From NCBI GenBank assembly GCA_037576215.1, contig JBANDB010000016.1, positions 1,364,001-1,428,000 of the forward strand: a DNA stretch of 64,000 nucleotides, in the 5' to 3' direction. The notes under the pieces are model-generated. The model searched no databases, was not told where the DNA came from, and saw only the letters and a program-made list of their open reading frames with translations. A program made the translations under genes and the position numbers. Numbering within the stretch: position 1 is the first letter of the stretch; each line of letters begins with the position of its first letter. This DNA comes from Armillaria gallica. Lineage: Eukaryota; Basidiomycota; Agaricomycetes; Agaricales; Physalacriaceae. Shown piece after piece: positions 34,929 to 45,899 of this stretch.

Positions 34929-37246
34929 ATATCCGAGACATGGTTACGGCCACCAAACAATCACACATTCCTCTCGAACATTCAGAAATGCATAATTCTT
35001 GGATAGAACTTGGCAAGTGCCTCCGACGTTGCAGTTGGACGCTTTTTCCGTGGTTGTATCCTTCTAATTGCCTCGCAACGTCATCATTCCGATATTTCCC
35101 TTCCAATGCCACGCTTCGCATTTCCAATTAGGATAAGTACTCGTATCTTCCTGTGATGATTTTAATTCCAGCATCTGTATTGCTCTGTGACCGTGGCACA
35201 TCAAATTTCCCCCAGTTGTGTCTGGTAATCTTTGCCTCCCCCCCTTTATTGAAGGAGGTTAACAAGCACTCTGGCTTTAGAAGCCAACATACCCTGGGCA
35301 CGAGGTATCCATACGGTGTTTATTTGCGACCGGTCCGCTTTTGCGTTCTTTTTCCTCAGTGACCGTGATCTGGCGCTTTTTGTCGCTGACACTGCACGTG
35401 AGTGCCCACAGATCGCCAGCTTTGCGTTGTAGTACTGCACAACGCCTCCTATATGCTCTATAACTAACCTTTTAAACTTCCAAGATCTCTTTGAGCCGCC
35501 ACTCGACCTCGTGGCAAGGGCAGATTTGTTTTCCCCCGCGTTTTGATTGACGCCCTGGTACGGGGTAGTCACAATATATCGGGGTAGAGGATCAGCTGTC
35601 GAGTTGGACACTGGTTGACTTCGTGACCCTGCGACTTTCCGGTGAGTTCACTCATTTGAAACCCTCTTTTTTTCATCGATGCCACCGCAGGCCACATTAT
35701 CAGAGTTTTCTTCTTGACGGGAAATGTTGTTATAATGAGCCTAACCACGCACGTTCGTAGTTTGCATGGTATCGCGCCTCACCGAAATCGTTGGAATGGG
35801 TCTGCTTCAGCTTCAAGTCAGGGACGTACGCCTGCGATTAGGTGAACTTCCGCTCTACCCTTGTAGTTCTCCTCCTACTTCAATGGACGCAACGTCTCAC
35901 GTCTCCGTTCCCATATAAAGTTCCTTCAACTAAATACTGCCCTTCTCAGTCTCTTTCAAGGATTCTGGGGTCCCTTTCAGTGCTGCTTTTTAATTATGAA
36001 GCATCCATATGGCTCAAAAGTCTCGCCCTATCCTTCATATAGTTTGATACCAGAACACGAGGGAAGGTCTTGGTGGGCGTACCCCGTTTCTGACCAAAGA
36101 ATCAAGACCTCCCAAGTGCATAAAAGGAATGCACTCGGGGCCAATGGAAGATACGGAGAGAGAAAGGCCCGTCCTACTTCCTCTTCTGATCGGGGATGCC
36201 CAGTATGGAGATGCGATTGAACCCTGATTGTAGGCGTCTAACTCGACAAATTTCCCCACGTTCAGCAAGCATGTGCAGATCATACAACAGATCTTCCGAT
36301 ATGAAGAAAACGCGAGGATGGTGCCATTGAAGCTAATTCCTTGTCACTCCGGCGTTGGCTACAATAGTAAGCTGGCTACACACCACCTCCAACCTAGCTT
36401 TGGTTCCGGGCCGACAAGGGTCTGGGTGGACCTTCTGTTTTGGACGTGGCGGACAAGTCGGTGGTCTCGGTCGCACGCCGGAGCTTGGACCTTAACGAAT
36501 CATTCTCGTTCGCTTCCCCACCAACAGACTGAGACCTCCGAATTCAACGTGCGTTTCGAACTTGCGTATTCGTCCTTGTCCTTGTGGCGCTCTAGTCCGA
36601 GACAATTGATTTCATTATTCTGTCAAGCTGCTACGGGTATGTACCCTCCAAATTAAATATATAGCTTGTCAAGTGCCCCACGACGCATTGCATCTGGCCA
36701 TCGCCTGCATTCTCTCCGGATATATCTTCCGCTCATGTCTTCTGGTCGCTCACCCCAAATCAGTAAATTGATCTTTTTTGGCTAGGCCTGCCTCGTTCTT
36801 CGCTTTTGTCCGGGGATATCGAATCCACGCGTTTCAAAATTCTCTCGTCAAAGTGTGGTATATTAGAGGTTCGTTATTTGCCGGGGATTGCAATAATCAG
36901 TCAACCTGTCTTGCTTCAGGCACCTCGGGACTCGGGAGCTGCTGCTTGGACATACAAGAGATGTTCTGCTGACCCTTGGTCGACAATTTGAGAATTGGGA
37001 ATTACTGTGATGTTGTACGCCTTTGTTTCTATTGTTTGTGGGTCCTAATACCCACCTTATCTACCATCTGGTTTCTTCGTTCCTGTGAACGTGATGTGAT
37101 GCTGTTCCCTTCTAACACCTGTGTCCCCAGCGGGACGAAAGGAACGCTCTGATGAGCGCTGATGAGCGGTGTTCAAATTTCTGGCACCACTTCGGTTTAT
37201 AGCGTACGTTCTTTCAGTGACATCTTGTTCACCCAGCCAGTCAACG
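34929..37246. other. Gene-free stretch of about 2.3 kb
   Basis: Several unrelated ORFs (35246-35611 minus, 35842-36042 plus, 36035-36283 minus, 36273-36656 plus) lack family signatures and consistent splicing. The longest, 36273-36656 (127 codons), is unremarkable. The region may hold regulatory DNA or a non-coding RNA; I see nothing that decides. Confidence 0.45.
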
Positions 37247-37772
37247 ATGGCCACTGGTACAATCCAAACAGACCGTGTCCGCGTCGCCCTTTTCTTCAAG
37301 CGAAAAGAAGGGCTCACGCTGGACGAATTCTACCACCAGTGGTTCGAGGGTCTCTCGAAAATGCTCCTCTCGTCCCCCATCTTCGTCGATAACGTGCTCA
37401 AGTATGAACAGGTGAGCTACTCGTTTCGTTTCGTTTTACCGTTCCCGTCTCACGTGTGTTGTAAGTTGCGCATTGACAGCGAGGCTGCGGCGATGCTGAA
37501 GGCTGTAGGGTTCGAGCCGCCCGAGCAATGGGATGGGATGGCTTTGCTGGAAGCCGAAAGCTTCGAGAAGATATTCGCTGTAAGTTTCTATACTGGTTGA
37601 GATAACGAGCTGGCGTCTGACGTTGACTACGAAGATATTTCAGTCGGAGGAGTACAAGACCACTATCGGTCCTTACGAGGATCAATTTTTGCAAAGAAAG
37701 GCTGCTCAGATCTTTCCCTTGAAATTTGCGGTGTTCTTGGATAAGACCGAGTCAAATCGGCCGCAACCGTGA
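37247..37772 (+). CDS. EthD-like dimeric alpha-beta barrel protein
   Basis: Three exons, 37247-37411, 37466-37579 and 37644-37772, give 135 residues. It reads MATGTIQTDRVRVALFFKRK, then EGLTLDEFYHQWFEGLSK, which is the first strand and helix of the EthD fold (family pattern FKRKEGLSxEEFxxxW). It ends with EYKTTIGPYEDQFLQ and a last strand (FPLKFAVFLDK). EthD-domain proteins are ferredoxin-like dimers. Some act in ether degradation or in polyketide processing in fungi, but most fungal members have no known role. The upstream in-frame GTG-started extension (from 37169) is rejected in favour of the ATG. No biosynthetic cluster is evident around it. Confidence 0.82.
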
Positions 37773-38330
37773 TGAAATATACCTGTAATTATCTCTTCCG
37801 ATTCATTTTCTGTGAACTTGAAAACGGCGGATCTTGTAATGGTGCTGAATATTGAGTGATGAGATATGTGGAAAAACATCCAAGGAGACGCATGGAATAC
37901 AAGATTGATTACTCCCCAAACCCAACAAGATCGTCGCAAGTAATATAATTAAGCTCACTATTATCACCAGACATCTACGGCTTCTTACACTGACATACAA
38001 GTCTTGTCTTCCGGAGTATCCGAGTCGTCCGAGAGGCCATGCTGACATTCTTCTGATTGCGAGCATCTCTCATCTCATGGCTCTCATACTCGACACTTAT
38101 GAACACCTGTTGATCTACATAAGGGTTGATCTAAAGGGTCGCAAGGAAGTACTTACTCCCTGTGAGCGAGGCGGGGCATGGCCCTACAGTAGACAAAATG
38201 GTGGTGAGACTTCGGACAGAAGATTTGGGAAAATTCAGACCTCGGTACTATTCCACGGCGTAGTCGGGGCGCCCGCTTCATCTCCAATATCCTGAGTGTG
38301 GGGTCGCCGCTAATAACGGATCATCTACAG
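37773..38330. other. Intergenic
   Basis: 3' flanks of the EthD gene and of the first DUF6534 gene. ORFs at 37706-37939 and 37803-38066 (minus) and 38077-38295 (plus) show nothing recognisable. Confidence 0.5.
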
Positions 38331-39675
38331 TGAATATAAATAATTGTAAAGGACGCTGTACTACGCACAGCATTGAGACTCGAAAGCGCTAGACAACCTT
38401 CAGTGTCGTCACCCAAAGAAATAGCAGTAGAGATGCTTACCTGAGTTCGTATATAGTTTGGGTAAGATGAAAGCGACACCTAGGAAGGAGTGGTTAGAGT
38501 GTTCCAACACCACGGAAACGGGAGCACCCGTACAAAGATAGTAAGGCTGCCTCTGCTGAAAGCATAAGAAAGCAGGAACGAGAAAAGACACAGGTTCAAC
38601 GCTTGCCTTCACACCAAGAATCAAACCTAGATCTATTATGGCAACAGTCGCAGTAAGAAGCCCTGTTGATTATGTCAAACTTCGCTGCACAGAGTGCAGG
38701 AAAAACATGAGACTTGCCATTCTGCATAGTTACTATCGACTCGGACGCTTTAGTATCGATAAGAACACGTCGATCGGACGAGAAACTCACGTCGAATAAT
38801 TCTATTCAAGAGGCGATTGGTTTGTCTTATGGAACCTTTTGCTCTCTGCAAACACATGGTGATAACGACCGCGATAATGAGGTCTCCGAGTGCTGCTGGA
38901 ATGAGCCACACGAGGGAGGGCGCGTCCAGTTTATTACGGAGTCCGTTCCAGTCAACTGAGTTGTTAACCAAGAAGCCGATTATACTCGTCGCTATACCGC
39001 CGGCCGAAGATGTCAATGCGCACATAACAATCACACCGACGTAGTAATAGTTCCTGCAATCAGGGTGTTTGATCAGAACCGGCGCTTGACCGTTCGACGG
39101 GCGTGTCACGTACTTAGTCAACACCCAGATCTTCCATGCGAAAAACCCTTGAACCATTCCTGCCATGATGCCCGCCAGAAGCGGGTCAGTTGTGGCAGTC
39201 CAGTCAGCTATGGAAAAGGTTGTAGGCTAAGCGTTCGACTACGGGCTCCGGGAAGTCGCTTACCTTTGGTAAATGCTTCGAGGTTCCCAAAATTGTCGAT
39301 TAGGAGTTTATAAACCCTGCGACAAAGTCACGGCTTAGAAGATGCTAACTTTTGTTGCCATACCCCGTACCACATAAGCACAAAGACCGAGTTGAGAACG
39401 TCCAGGGCAAAGAGCACTATGACGAAGACCTTCAGCCAGATATTATCCCTTGAAAAACAAATCAGGGGGACGGCGTTGAAGAAGAGAATCCCGCTGACTT
39501 GGGGTAGCGGTCAAAGTAAATGTACAACTGCACAAACATGGCACCCAAGAGAAGGATGCTCAGGAAGACCGCTAGAGAAGACGCCTGGTTCAATCCAACT
39601 ATTTGGAGGAAGACTTCGAGATTTTTACTTACATACAACGACGCCGCCGAACGGGTCTGAAATTACACTGCTCAT
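38331..39675 (-). CDS. DUF6534 seven-helix membrane protein (tandem copy 1)
   Basis: Minus-strand, multi-exon. It starts MSSVISDPFGGVVV at 39675 and splices to SVFLSILLLGAMFVQLYIYF and DRYPK. A large exon (38750-39166) reads GMVQGFFAWKIWVLTKYVTR, CRNYYYVGVIVMCALTSSAG, SLVWLIPAALGDLIIAVVIT and LQRAKGSIRQTNRLLNRIIR. Later small exons give LLTATVAIIDLGLILGV, VAFILPKLYTNS and ALSSLNAVR before the stop at 38331. The LxxAxxDxxIAxxxxxxLxxxxxxxxxTxxLxxRII block is the hallmark of DUF6534 proteins. They have seven predicted helices, are abundant in Agaricomycetes, and have unknown function. The next gene upstream is a close paralog with the same exon pattern. The last exons are approximate. Confidence 0.85.
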
Positions 39676-40132
39676 ATCTGAGGTAAAGGGGGAACGGAGA
39701 GGAGGAAAGGGAGGTAGTAGTACTAATCGTTTGAGATATAATATTATAACTCGTCTGCTAGACCCATTATAGCGTGTTGATCATGGAAGAATAACACGTC
39801 TGAAACTCGACACAGCACGGGATCTAGTACAAGGTGCCGGTGAGGCCGCATGTTGAACGTTAAAAAAAGCTTGATGAAGGTCTTGTTCAAAGTTAAGTCC
39901 CGGATTTGAAATGGGATACGAATCCCGATATTGCCGCGGTCGCCAGCCGCCGGCGCTGGGCATAGTACAGCTGAGATACCTCGGGCGGCGAAATGCCGCC
40001 TCCCCTGTCTTTGCTATTGATCAGATTCTTGAGCAACTACGTCTTTTGTTTCTACATTTGTCTATAAATACTACAACCAAATCATCTCAACGTCTATAAT
40101 GCAATGTATCTGAGACAGCTAGTACTATTATA
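39676..40132. other. Intergenic between the two DUF6534 genes
   Basis: About 450 bp, the promoter of copy 1 and 3' end of copy 2. A CGCCGGCGGCTGGCGACCGC-type GC-rich palindromic patch lies around 39937-39990 (GGTCGCCAGCCGCCGGCGCT). No gene was seen. Confidence 0.5.
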
Positions 40133-41933
40133 TCATACACCCTCGTACCCCACACATAATAGCATATAGAAAGAAAGGTGCGACCAAGGAAAGGAAAAAA
40201 GAACAAGAAGTCTTTCGCGGCTCTGAGAAGGAGGGTCAGATAGGGTCCCAGACGTAACTCTTGGCGACTTACATGATTCAACGCCCTCATGTTTGGGGAT
40301 ATCCTCTGAGGAGACAGTAGTTTCTGCATCGCGACGGTCCGAGTCCTGATGCCTTCCATACTCCACGTTGACAAACATCTACACGGACTAGGTGATTAGC
40401 TTTGAGTTCGGCTAATCCAATCCGAATACTTACTTCGTGTGGTCGTGCAGTGAGTGGAGAGGCGCGACCCTGCCGTGGCGAAAATGAGATGAAGGTAATT
40501 AAACATAGATTTGACACACGTACCGGGCTACTTCCCCAGAAGCCAGATACCATACTCAGAGATGTTATATCATCCTCTATATCGTTATGTTGAACGTGGC
40601 GCTGAGCATAGATAAGCATAATGAAAGATGTCGTATTACGGCTTCACTCACAGAATTGAGACTGGACATAGCTTCGGAGTGTCAGCCGTGGAACAACGCT
40701 CCAGGAGAGAGCAGATAAACTTACCAGAATTTGTGTACAGTTTGGGTAGAATAAAGGCGACGACTAAGAACAAAGGATCGAATCAATGCTAAGGTATGAC
40801 CGTTAGATCGGACAAGTACGTACAGAGATAGTAAGGCGTGTCCTACAATCCAAATGTCAGCGCGGCCTCGTAGACGATCAATCAATGCACACCTTAATGG
40901 CAAGAATCAAGATGAGATCAACTACAGCGATGGTTGCCGTGAGGAGACCTAGGACTCGAATAAGGATAGCTATACATCTTCTGAGCATTACTGGACTTGC
41001 CGTTCTGCATAGTCACTACCGAAACATTAGCTATATTACACGTTGCGGAAAGAAAATGACTCACGTCGAATAACCCTGTTCAAGATCCGGTTGGTCCGTT
41101 TGAATGGACCTTTGGCGCGTTGCAAGTAGACGGTTATGATGATAGCGATGATAAGGTCGCATACCGCCGCCGGGATGAGCCATACCAAAGCCGGGGTATC
41201 TAGTTTGACGCGCAGTTCGGGCCAATCTACAGTCTGCCAGACCATAAACGCTATGGTACTGGTAGCGATTCCGCCAGCAGTGGAAGCTAGGGCGCAGGCG
41301 CCTATGACGAGGATGAAGAAGTAGTTTCTGATACTTCAGTGAGCGTCCAAGCAATTTCGACTTGACTGAAACTCACTTTGTTAAGACCCATATTTTCCAA
41401 GCGAAGAAGAACTGGACCATTCCGGACATAATACCGGAAAGGAGAGGGTCGGTTGCTGCCGTCCAGTCGGCTGTGGAAGAAGGACGGTCAGAAATGAAGG
41501 CACCGCCAATGGAGGGATGGTCACCTTTCATGAACGCTTCGAGATTCCCAAAGTTGTCGATTAGCATTTTGTATACCCTATGGAGGAATCAGATATCCCA
41601 TCTGCGAGACGTGAGGGGTTCTACATGCCATGCAAGCACGAAGACGGAATTGAGGATGTCCAACGCAAACAGAACCAGGACGAAAACTTTGATCCACATA
41701 TGATCTCTTCAGAAACAGGTCAGCGTATGCAAGTAAGAGTTAACGAATCAACTAACTTTGGGTAGTGGTCGAAGTAGATAAACAATTGCACAAACATCGC
41801 TCCCAAGAGGAGGATGCTCAGAAATACCGCTACGGACAATGGTTAATTTTATCGCATAAAATATGAACTAGGACACGCACAGACGAGAACGCCGCCAAAG
41901 GGGTCAGAAATTGGGCTGCTCATACTCGACAGT
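40133..41933 (-). CDS. DUF6534 seven-helix membrane protein (tandem copy 2)
   Basis: Minus-strand paralog of the preceding gene. It starts MSSPISDPFGGVLV at 41933 and continues AVFLSILLLGAMFVQLFIYF and DHYPK. Further exons read MLIDNFGNLEAFMKG, DWTAATDPLLSGIMSGMVQF and FFAWKIWVLTK, then YFFILVIGACALASTAGGIA, ALVWLIPAAVCDLIIAIIIT and LQRAKGPFKRTNRILNRVIR. Helices and the conserved Asp in LIPAAVCDLIIA match copy 1. C-terminal exons include MFVNVEYGRHQDSDRRDAET, a cytosolic tail; the exact stop (40133 in one frame, near 40120 if one more intron is removed) is uncertain. Function unknown; location most likely the plasma or an internal membrane. Confidence 0.83.
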
Positions 41934-43543
41934 GGAGGGATGTTGACATCAGACAATAGCACGTCCTCGCGGCTATTAAAGGACTCTCCAACGATGCCAT
42001 ATTAAGTATAGGCAAAGATCAACTGCAAATACATTTGAGACTTGGTTGTCACTTGACAGAGAGGCTAAGTGAAAAATCACGGATCCCAGACACGAGTTCT
42101 TGTTCAAGTGTTGTTTTCTGAGACAGGGAGGTTCGGTCCGGGCGGCATGCGGGCATTCTTTGAGTCACCGAGGGCACAAGCCGCGGCATCGCCGCGGCAA
42201 GTGGGGTATCCCACAAGTTTTACCTGGTAGCCGCCGCCGCAGGCTCCCTCTATACGTCCGTATGTCCTTTGCGATCGATATTTCCGCGACATGGTTTGAC
42301 CCTCGGTACGTTGAATGACAAATATTTCATGACACCCTGACCTTTTCTTAGCCGTCGTATTTCTCCCCTGAGTAACGTGTCTCGTCTTTTGCATTCTACG
42401 CGCGAACGCGAGACGCACCATCGGCGGAGTTTCCCTACACCCTGAGGACCAGGGTTTTTCTGGTATGGAATTACCTTGACCAGTCTATGTACTTTGAGGG
42501 AATCGGATTCTAGTTCGTATAAATCTCAGCATCGATTCCGGCGAAAGCTGTACCACAGAGCCGAAAGCAAAGGTCTCTCCATCAGGCTCCGTAGTGCAGT
42601 AGAATTGTATTAGGTTCTATTAAGAACAGCGGAGACGCTATTTCTAAGCGAGTCGAATCCTGCTTCTAAGAAAGCCTCGTAACCTAGAAGGAAGCTCGAT
42701 TAGTACTCAGGAAACGCTAGAAAGTAATTAATCGTGAAATCAGGATTGCATATGGTTGATCTCATACTACCCCTACTATAGCCAAGCCCCGCACGCCGTG
42801 CTGCCGCCTGAACCATCATTCGATGCGAAAGCAGAAATCGTGCGCAATCGCAACGCGATGTAAGACTCTGCCTTTGCCGGCGGGCCATAAATCTCGAGGA
42901 CCACGCCAGCCAACTAACAAAGAGTCGTGAAAATGTTGGTCCAGCCTTACAATAAACATCTCGGGAAACGCATGAGAATGTATTGGGAATTTAGACACTT
43001 TCGGGCTCGGGCGGTCGCAAACGCGGGTTCTTTCTACCAGTAAGAGGCTCGACCCTTTTACTAGAACATCATGGAGGGAGCTATGGAAGGCCACGCTCAC
43101 CTCAGATCCAGCTTGGTAGTCTCGTAGACGGGTCCCATACGCTGCTGCCGATGTGGTATTGTAGCCACAGAAACGAAATACTTGGTCCGAGCCGAGCCGG
43201 CGGGCGGTTCAGTGACCTGTCTGACCGTGTCTGAGTGAGTGCGGGTAACGGACACCAAATATAGGAAGCCTACCTTACGCTCCTTCACCTTCTAACCTGC
43301 TTCGGTGCTGTCCGTGATCACTGTACTTCGAATAAGAAACCAGCATAACGTGAAATGCGCCACAGAGCACTCTGAACGATGATAATTTGCCTGGAAGCTT
43401 TCTTATAGCATATGCTTGTTCGTGGCAACGCGCGAGATGTCAGAAAGATAGCGCTCAGTCGCTATGGAAGTAGCACCGACAATGAGCCTTGAAGCTTATC
43501 GCAAGAGGTAGTAATCCTAGGTCCTTTTCTGGTCCGTTTCGAT
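41934..43543. other. Gene-free stretch of about 1.6 kb
   Basis: ORFs at 42104-42421, 42816-43100 and 43097-43288 (minus) lack any recognisable domain. A GC-rich segment occurs at about 42120-42260. Since the helicase remnant lies just beyond, some of this may be decayed coding DNA, but nothing can be shown. Confidence 0.45.
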
Positions 43544-44069
43544 TCACGCTCCAAAAAAAATGGCGTACTCTTTCAGAACAGTGAGCCAGATTCTAGCATT
43601 GCCAGAGAGTCGTCCGTGTAACGGGAGAAAATGGTATTTGCATCTTGAATAAGGCATCTTCTGAATAGGAGCGCTTTGCTGTTGCCCGGCGTCTGGCGAA
43701 GTGAAGTACTTTATATCAGCCTGCGGAACATACATTAGTTTTGGACCCAGAAAAGACGAATGCGATCGTACATCTACCAAAAAATTCCTCTCTCGAGCAT
43801 CGGCTACAATCTGCGTCCAGAACCTGTCACTGCTCTCGAGGGTCGGTACATGTCCCACAATGAAGACGCTGGATTTGGCTCGGGCTAACGCAACATTCAT
43901 TCGTCTTACATCTGTCTAGAGTTCATATAGACACATCAAAATCAAGTGATGAGAACGTACCAGCCAAAAATCCTACGCTCTTTACCCCCGGTCCAGCCCT
44001 CACACGAAAGTTACGATCACGTCCTTCTCTTGCCTCTGAAAGCCGTCAACTGTGTTGAAAGCTACTTAT
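43544..44069 (-). pseudogene. Remnant of a SEN1/UPF1-type superfamily 1 helicase (C-terminal motifs V-VI)
   Basis: Reading minus, NTVDGFQRQEKDVIVTF matches SF1 helicase motif V (VxTVDxFQGxExDVI). GPGVKSVGFLA spliced to DVRRMNVALARAKSSVFIVG matches motif VI, as in Sen1/UPF1 helicases. It continues RFWTQIVADARERNFLVDV. Between motif V and GPGVKS the frame breaks: the DNA reads TTCGTGTGAGGGCT, giving a stop, and the following residues (VRAGPG) are only in frame after an indel of one or two bases. A stop also lies just before NTVDGF, and no upstream helicase domain (Walker motifs) is found before the caspase-like gene. It is therefore a 5'-truncated, frameshifted copy. Confidence 0.7.
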
Positions 44070-44305
44070 TGGAAGTCCCAAGCTATCCAAAAGCGAGAGT
44101 GATGACAGTACTGGCACAGAATCAAGGTCCCAGCGGAACGTAGCGAAAGCATCCTGCCGCCAACCATGATCTATTATGTAATGCGTGAACGTGCATTTTG
44201 TTCGACTGTTTTGCCATGCATATTGATATAGGAAGCTCGCTGTACAAAACGTATGAGGTATCACAAAACAACTGTAAAGAATAGTTATAGAGTCTGTTGA
44301 AATAT

Positions 44306-45481
44306 TCAAACCACCACATCGCCGTAGGCTGATACAATTGCTCCGGCTGCGACTGCCTCATCCCACTGCTTTTCATCAACAGGCGTTCCTCCAGCAGCCT
44401 TCCACAACTTTGCCAACCAATACGCAGGCTCCTGCCACTGACCCTTTGCTGGGGTTACAACGGAAACATCGCATTTTCCCAATTTGCGAGCCTCTTCAAT
44501 TAACTTCCTGTCGACGGGCCCACCGGTCATCAATGGATCAACGGTATCCTTCCACCCCATCTTCTCCGCAATGACCCGAGCACGCGCTCGCAGAGCTTCG
44601 TGCTTTCGGAGGATCACCAATGGTTTCTTGTGCGGTATAGAGCGAATGAAATCCTGTTTTTCACCTCCAGCGAGGAACCAGAGAGCGTACTGGATGGTGT
44701 GAAGGTTTGACGCAACAGTACTAAGACCTTGATCCTTGATGCTAAGCGACAGCGCTTTCATCTCCGCCTCCTCACTCGGGGTCCACAGCGAATCGTCCTC
44801 AGGAATACTGTCGTTGACAGGTTCAGCAGCAGAAATCGACGTAGTTATTCCAGGACTGGGCATAGCAACACCTGAATTGCTATAGTGTTCCGCCAGCAAA
44901 GCGCTGATAAAAATGCTGCCTCGAAATTGATCAAATGGGGAAGCTACGACCGAAGTAGACTGTTCATCAGCTGCTGCTGCCACCAATTCCCAACGATCAC
45001 TTTTCCAAAGGCTTGAATAGCATGCAGTCGATACCACGAGAACCTTTCCCTTGCAAAGGTCGACGAACTTTTCGAGTGCCCCTTTTGTCAAGATATCCTC
45101 TCCGGCAATGAAATTTCCCTCGGAATCACCATGGCCGCAAAGTATGATGACCAGGGACTCTCCTTCCTCAATAGTCAGGACAATGTTGCGTATGGCGTAA
45201 AGAGCCTCGGCTGCAAGCGTAGCAGGTTTAGCCGTCCTTATGTCAATGGCTTCCGGATAGTCCAAGCGAAACGGATGCCCTAGACCATTTTGAGTTCCAC
45301 GAGAAAAGCTGCGAAGTCGATCTTCAGATATACAGGTCATGAGAACAGGAGGCGGAGACAAAGGCGAGGGAGTCCGAGTGCAATGCAGTAGAATTAGAGA
45401 ATCGATTATCTGACATTGGTCCAGACTGATGGATTCTTCGTTTGAGTTAACGCCAAGAATAGCAAGAACCTGCGATGGCAT
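44306..45481 (-). CDS. Clan-CD (caspase/legumain-like fold) protein, single exon
   Basis: A 391-codon intronless gene, unusual in this intron-rich window. Residues 108-118 (ESLVIILCGHG) form a hydrophobic strand ending in His117-Gly118. Residues 146-155 (KVLVVSTACY) form a second strand ending in Ala153-Cys154. Strand-His-Gly followed about 35 residues later by strand-Ala-Cys is the hallmark of clan CD cysteine peptidases (caspases, metacaspases, legumain, gingipain, separase). The segment FDQFRGSIFISALLAEHY follows, then a less conserved tail (IQYALWFLAGGEKQDFIRSI, then LRKHEALRARARVIAEKMGW and DEKQWDEAVAAGAIVSAYGD). I do not recognise a named family. Peptidase activity is inferred only. It lies next to the helicase remnant and is tail-adjacent to it. 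Confidence 0.72.
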   Translation of the reverse strand: MPSQVLAILGVNSNEESISLDQCQIIDSLILLHCTRTPSPLSPPPVLMTCISEDRLRSFSRGTQNGLGHPFRLDYPEAIDIRTAKPATLAAEALYAIRNIVLTIEEGESLVIILCGHGDSEGNFIAGEDILTKGALEKFVDLCKGKVLVVSTACYSSLWKSDRWELVAAAADEQSTSVVASPFDQFRGSIFISALLAEHYSNSGVAMPSPGITTSISAAEPVNDSIPEDDSLWTPSEEAEMKALSLSIKDQGLSTVASNLHTIQYALWFLAGGEKQDFIRSIPHKKPLVILRKHEALRARARVIAEKMGWKDTVDPLMTGGPVDRKLIEEARKLGKCDVSVVTPAKGQWQEPAYWLAKLWKAAGGTPVDEKQWDEAVAAGAIVSAYGDVVV

Positions 45482-45899
45482 GATAGGAATGAAATCGAGG
45501 TTGGGTAGTTGTTTGAAAGGTCGTGGTTGGAGTCTAAGAGAGTCTAAGTCTTGGACGTCAGCTTCCCGACTGCATATTTGAAGGCACGTGATGAGATCAA
45601 AATTTCATGTGATAATCAACAGTGATACATTAGCCCGGAGGTACCACGCTTTGAGGTTATATTTATGTAAATGATACAGTTTCCCTGCGTACTTATGGGC
45701 GCATTTAGCATTCGAGTAACAAGGATCCAGCATGGTATACTCAGGTAAAGTCAAGCGCTCCTTCAGATTACAGCAGGCTCTTGGAATCTCCCTTAGAATG
45801 CAGAGTTGCGAGGTGAACACTACCACCAACACTAAATATTACAGCTTAAATAGATTGTCCAAAATTACACGGAGAAGATATTTTAGAACAGATCGTCAT
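45482..45899. other. Intergenic
   Basis: Promoter region of the clan-CD gene and 3' flank of SMC4. The small ORFs here (45605-45832 minus, 45732-46013 plus) are not supported. Confidence 0.5.

Noticed and set aside
37169..37246. N-terminal extension of the EthD-like protein
   Set aside because: The frame is open but starts with GTG, and the added residues (FKFLAPLRFIAYVLS) are not part of the EthD fold. The ATG at 37247 is better placed.
42104..42421. 105-codon minus ORF in the gene-free stretch
   Set aside because: Basic, compositionally odd, with no domain, no splice context and no family resemblance.
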